From: Candidatus Delongbacteria bacterium | GTDB lineage: Bacteria > Delongbacteria > UBA4055 | Reading direction: 5' to 3' | Assembly (NCBI GenBank): GCA_027858795.1 | Contig: JAQICF010000070.1 | Span: 1-25,840 of the forward strand | DNA: 25,840 bases | Shown: piece by piece, positions 23,097-25,840 of the stretch | How the letters are laid out: every line of letters starts with the position of its first letter | How positions within the stretch are numbered: position 1 is the first letter of the stretch | Notes under the pieces: generated by a model | Seen by the model: only the letters and a program-made list of their open reading frames with translations | Databases searched by the model: none | What the model was told of the DNA's origin: nothing | Made by a program: the position numbers and the translations under genes

Positions 23097-23209
23097 TCAA
23101 CACCTACTGCAGGGGTGAATAACCATTCACCCGTAAATGTTTTGAAATTATTTATGTGTAATTATACGATAAAGGGCGTATTATGATACGCCCCTGCGGT
23201 AGGTGTTGA
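23097..23209. repeat. Composite 113-bp MITE-like element with 19-bp terminal inverted repeats
   Basis: The left end TCAACACCTACTGCAGGGG (23097-23115) is the inverted repeat of the right end (23191-23209) with one T/G mismatch, which still pairs in RNA. Two perfect 8-bp hairpins lie inside or at the ends: GGGTGAAT/ATTCACCC (23113-23120, 23125-23132) and GGGCGTAT/ATACGCCC (23174-23181, 23186-23193). It holds no reading frame. It starts four bases after the prfC stop. Confidence 0.85.
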
Positions 23210-23276
23210 TATTATTTTGTGAAAACAAGAAAATTAACTTACCTTTCCAACGAATTACATAGTAACAAGGAATTAT

Positions 23277-25223
23277 ATGATAAACGTATCAAACATATGT
23301 CTAAGTTTTGCGGATAAGGTCATTTTCAAAGATATAAGTATTTTTATCAAGGAAAAGAGCAGGATAGGTATAGTCGGGATCAACGGTTCCGGTAAGACCA
23401 CATTCCTAAGATCTATTCGTGATGAAGTATATCTGGACAAAGGTAAAATTGAGATAAATCCCAAATTCTCAATAGCATATCTTTCTCAGGAATCGGTTGA
23501 TATGCCGGATATGAATATCATAGATTTTCTTATGGATGTTACAGGAGTTACAGCGGTTCAAAAGAGAATGAATGAGCTAGAGAAGAAGTTTGCAAACATG
23601 GATCACGAATCAATTGAATACAAGCAATCATTACGCGAATATGAGGATGAAACTCATAAATTCGACATTTTAGAAGGATATTCATTTGACTCGAAGATCA
23701 AACGGGTTCTTAAAGGTCTAGGTTTCAAGCAGAGTGATTTTGATAAAAAATGTACAGAGTTCTCAGGCGGTTGGAAAGTAAGGATCAATCTTGCATCTGT
23801 TCTTCTGAAGAATCCTGACATTATGCTTCTCGACGAGCCTACGAACCACTTAGATTCTGATAGTATGGAATGGCTTGAAAGTTATTTGAAAGACTATCAT
23901 GGTACAATATTAACAATTTCTCACGATAGAAGATTTTTAGATAAAACAGTGAAAAAGATCATTGAATTTGATAAAGGTAAATTATTTACATATTCGGGGA
24001 ATTATTCATCATATGAAACAGAGAAAAAGAGAAGAAAAGAAGCTCTGAAAAAAGAATATAATGCTCAGCAAAATGAGATCAAGCGAATCAAAGATTTCAT
24101 TGAAAGGTTCAGATCAAAGGCATCTAAAGCTCCTCAGGTACAGAGTAGAATAAAAATGCTCGAAAAGTTCGATGTTGTAGAACTTGACAGAGACAATAGA
24201 AAAATTAAAATAACTTTTCCTCAGGCTACAAAGAGTGGTAATGAAGTTCTAAAACTTAAAAGTATTTCAAAATCTTACGTTAGCAATCAGGTTTTCTCGG
24301 ATGTGAATTTTACGGTTTACAGAAGTGAAAGATTGGCAGTGGTTGGTTATAACGGTGCAGGAAAATCTACTTTGTTCCGGTTACTGAGCAAGGTGGAGGA
24401 ACCAACTTCGGGTGAGATCATACATGGATTGAATGTTGAACCAGCATATTTTTCTCAGGAGAATAGCGAAAACCTTTCCAGTGATAATACGATTATTGAA
24501 GAGATCATGGGTTGTGGTTCTGGAGAAACTGAAGCAAGATTGAGAACGATCTTAGGTACATTTTTATTCTCAGGTAATGATGTCTACAAAAAAGTATCAG
24601 TTCTTTCCGGTGGTGAAAAATCAAGATTAGCCCTACTGAAAATATTACTGCAAAAAAGTAATTTATTGGTTTTAGATGAACCGACAAATCACTTGGATAA
24701 TATTACAAAGGATATATTCCAGAAAGCACTTTTAAAATATGAAGGTACAATTGTTATTGTTTCTCATGACAGGTATTTCCTCGATAAACTTGTTGGTAGA
24801 GTATTTGAGATCAAAGATGGAGCTATGGAAATATTTGAAGGAAATTATAGTTACTATATCGAAAAACGAAAAGAACTTGATGACCAGGAAAAATTAAATG
24901 AAGTTAAAATTGAAGAAGAAAAACCTTCATTTAAATCCAAAGAACAAAAGAAAGTAGAGGCTGCACAAAGGAATGCTCAATATAAAGAAACAAAAGTTTT
25001 TAAAGATAAATTATTGAAAGTTGAGAAAGAAATTGAAGATCTTGAGCTGAGAAAGGATGAAATTGAAATTGCTCTTTCAACACAGGAATTCTCAGATATG
25101 AACAGAACGGTTGAACTAAGCAGAGAAATTGGGGAGATCGAAAAGAACCTAGCCTATAAAATGATGGAATGGGAAGAAGTGCATTCCAAGCTCGATGAAA
25201 TTGAAAATAGTGGTCAGTGGTAA
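23277..25223 (+). CDS. ABC-F family ATPase (translation factor type, Uup/YdiF-like)
   Basis: 648 residues with two ABC domains and no membrane segments. Domain 1: Walker A GINGSGKTT (34-42), signature FSGGWKVRI (162-170), Walker B LLDEPTNHLD with Glu187. A charged linker follows (about 240-300, KKRRKEALKKEYNAQQNEIKRIKDFIERF), the P-site-tRNA interaction motif region. Domain 2: GYNGAGKST (357-365), LSGGEKSRLA, LDEPTNHLD with Glu468. A coiled-coil C-terminus (about 540-648) is Lys/Glu-rich, like Uup or YdiF. ABC-F proteins act on the ribosome. Resistance to antibiotics cannot be inferred from sequence. The last four residues and stop (SGQW-stop) lie in a heptad repeat array, so the native C-terminus may have been altered. 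Confidence 0.92.
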   Translation: MINVSNICLSFADKVIFKDISIFIKEKSRIGIVGINGSGKTTFLRSIRDEVYLDKGKIEINPKFSIAYLSQESVDMPDMNIIDFLMDVTGVTAVQKRMNELEKKFANMDHESIEYKQSLREYEDETHKFDILEGYSFDSKIKRVLKGLGFKQSDFDKKCTEFSGGWKVRINLASVLLKNPDIMLLDEPTNHLDSDSMEWLESYLKDYHGTILTISHDRRFLDKTVKKIIEFDKGKLFTYSGNYSSYETEKKRRKEALKKEYNAQQNEIKRIKDFIERFRSKASKAPQVQSRIKMLEKFDVVELDRDNRKIKITFPQATKSGNEVLKLKSISKSYVSNQVFSDVNFTVYRSERLAVVGYNGAGKSTLFRLLSKVEEPTSGEIIHGLNVEPAYFSQENSENLSSDNTIIEEIMGCGSGETEARLRTILGTFLFSGNDVYKKVSVLSGGEKSRLALLKILLQKSNLLVLDEPTNHLDNITKDIFQKALLKYEGTIVIVSHDRYFLDKLVGRVFEIKDGAMEIFEGNYSYYIEKRKELDDQEKLNEVKIEEEKPSFKSKEQKKVEAAQRNAQYKETKVFKDKLLKVEKEIEDLELRKDEIEIALSTQEFSDMNRTVELSREIGEIEKNLAYKMMEWEEVHSKLDEIENSGQW

Positions 25224-25243
25224 GTGATCAGTGGCTAGTAGAG
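25209..25243 (+). repeat. Repeat family D, heptad tandem array
   Basis: Five consecutive 7-base units: AGTGGTC, AGTGGTA, AGTGATC, AGTGGCT, AGTAGAG. The first two units contain the last codons and the stop of the ABC-F gene. The same heptad occurs at 13489-13519 on the other strand. Confidence 0.65.
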
Positions 25244-25263
25244 GAAGGCTCCTATGTCTTCCC
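25238..25263. repeat. Repeat family A hairpin, single unit
   Basis: GTAGAGGAAG begins a hairpin with arms GGAAG (25243-25247) and CTTCC (25258-25262) and a loop with CTCCTATG, close to the loops of the copies at 8250 and 16730. It abuts the heptad array. Confidence 0.55.
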
Positions 25264-25307
25264 GAAACGGATATAAAATAATTTTTAGAGAATTTCGTTG
25301 TGAAAAT

Positions 25308-25840
25308 ATGAAAGATCAAAAGAAGGCATACATATTTGCTTTGATAGCAGTGTTCTTCTGGTCAACTGTGGCGGTTGCTTTTAAGCTGACTTTAACTGAA
25401 CTGCAACATGATCATATTCAAATGCTGTTTTTGGCATCCGTATCTTCACTTTTTATATTATTTGTTTCAATACTTTCTCAGAAGAAACTACATCTACTTA
25501 AAGAATTAACAACCAAAGATTATATTTTCTCAGCATTTTTAGGTGCATTAAATCCATTTGTATATTACTTGATCTTGTTCAAAGCATATGACTTACTTCC
25601 GGCGCAAGAGGCACAACCGCTTAATTTTACCTGGTCAATTATGCTTGTATTGCTTTCTATACCTATTTTAAAGCAAAAGATCTCATGGAAAAGTATTATT
25701 GCAATACTGATCAGTTTCTTCGGAGTTTATGTTATTTCAACAAGGGGAGATGTGACGAGTTTTCGTTTTTCCAATCCCTTCGGAGCAACTTTAGCTTTAA
25801 GTTCAGCAGTGATCTGGGCTCTTTTTTGGATTTATAATTC
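25308..25840 (+). CDS. EamA/DMT-superfamily permease, 3' end cut by window edge
   Basis: The frame is open from the ATG at 25308 to the right edge, giving 177 residues of a protein expected to be about 290. It starts MKDQKKAYIFALIAVFFWSTVAVAFKL, the typical first helix of EamA transporters with the FFWST turn. Later helices follow the usual order: MLFLASVSSLFILFVSIL, FLGALNPFVYYLILFKAYDLLPAQEAQPLNFTWSIMLVLL, SIIAILISFFGVYVIST (the conserved G-hy-YVI(S/T) pattern), and ATLALSSAVIWALFWI, which begins the second EamA repeat. Such carriers export amino acids, nucleosides or other metabolites; the substrate is not predictable. No strong ribosome site is visible, so the start could differ by a few codons. 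Confidence 0.85.
   Translation, partial: MKDQKKAYIFALIAVFFWSTVAVAFKLTLTELQHDHIQMLFLASVSSLFILFVSILSQKKLHLLKELTTKDYIFSAFLGALNPFVYYLILFKAYDLLPAQEAQPLNFTWSIMLVLLSIPILKQKISWKSIIAILISFFGVYVISTRGDVTSFRFSNPFGATLALSSAVIWALFWIYN

Noticed and set aside
23206..23234. TTGATA at the right end of the 113-bp element as -35 box of the ABC-F gene
   Set aside because: At 17 bases spacing the -10 would be GAAAAT, a weak match; an element-borne promoter cannot be supported by sequence alone.
23277..25223. ABC-F protein as an antibiotic resistance determinant
   Set aside because: The coiled-coil C-terminus and the absence of a resistance context fit housekeeping Uup/YdiF-type members better; resistance cannot be read from these motifs.
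1..25840. CRISPR array, tRNA, rRNA, integrase, transposase or phage genes
   Set aside because: None was recognised on reading; the repeats present are short palindromes or heptads, with no regular repeat-spacer pattern.

Overview
The window is A+T-rich bacterial DNA, densely coded, and mostly reads as a chromosome housekeeping and transport region. Three things point to the Fibrobacteres-Chlorobi-Bacteroidetes (FCB) superphylum: a secreted gingipain-type C25 peptidase ending in a YPNPFNP sorting domain, tandem 6-bladed-propeller lipoproteins, and many small lipoproteins. Nearly every gene has a readable Shine-Dalgarno sequence, and several have TTGC/TTGA-N17-TAnnnT promoters. Classical Bacteroidetes usually lack both, so I infer a low-GC FCB lineage outside Bacteroidota proper (Ignavibacteria-, Cloacimonadota- or Delongbacteria-like). 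The exact lineage is not proven.

Layout. 1-4.3 kb: the end of a large gene cut by the left edge, possibly fused to a GNAT domain, then two tandem paralogous beta-propeller lipoproteins. 4.4-5.3 kb: a cold-shock protein with a structured leader, and a universal stress protein. 5.4-6.6 kb (minus strand): a DUF1684 protein and a lipoprotein. 6.7-8.2 kb: a padR regulator translationally coupled to a nitronate-monooxygenase-like flavoenzyme. 8.4-11.3 kb: the C25 peptidase. 11.4-13.4 kb: an aspartate-type aminotransferase and rlmB. 13.5-14.8 kb (minus strand): an orphan FtsX/MacB-type permease. 15.0-16.7 kb: a four-helix membrane protein overlapping a B12-type radical SAM enzyme. 16.8-17.2 kb: a small membrane protein. 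17.6-20.8 kb: pstSCAB, tightly overlapped, without an adjacent phoU. 20.8-25.2 kb: a FlaR-like kinase, prfC and an ABC-F ATPase. 25.3 kb to the right edge: an EamA/DMT permease cut by the edge.

The least expected content lies between the genes. At least four short repeat families recur in the spacers downstream of genes: (A) GTAGGGG-type hairpins with variable stems and a similar loop; (B) GATTGCC...GCAATGAC palindromes; (C) ATCCTGAA...TTCAGGAT hairpins; (D) a 7-bp tandem repeat, consensus AGTGRTA. They often sit in pairs as mosaics. One composite (23097-23209) is bounded by 19-bp inverted repeats enclosing two perfect hairpins. Two copies supply the stop codon of the preceding gene, and one places a false ATG upstream of a real start. 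None was seen in the two divergent promoter regions.

Three leaders also deserve attention: interleaved inverted repeats (pseudoknot topology) ahead of the cold-shock gene, three tandem 19-bp repeats ahead of the aminotransferase, and a 350-base structured spacer ahead of pstS. No tRNA, rRNA, CRISPR array, transposase or phage gene was recognised.
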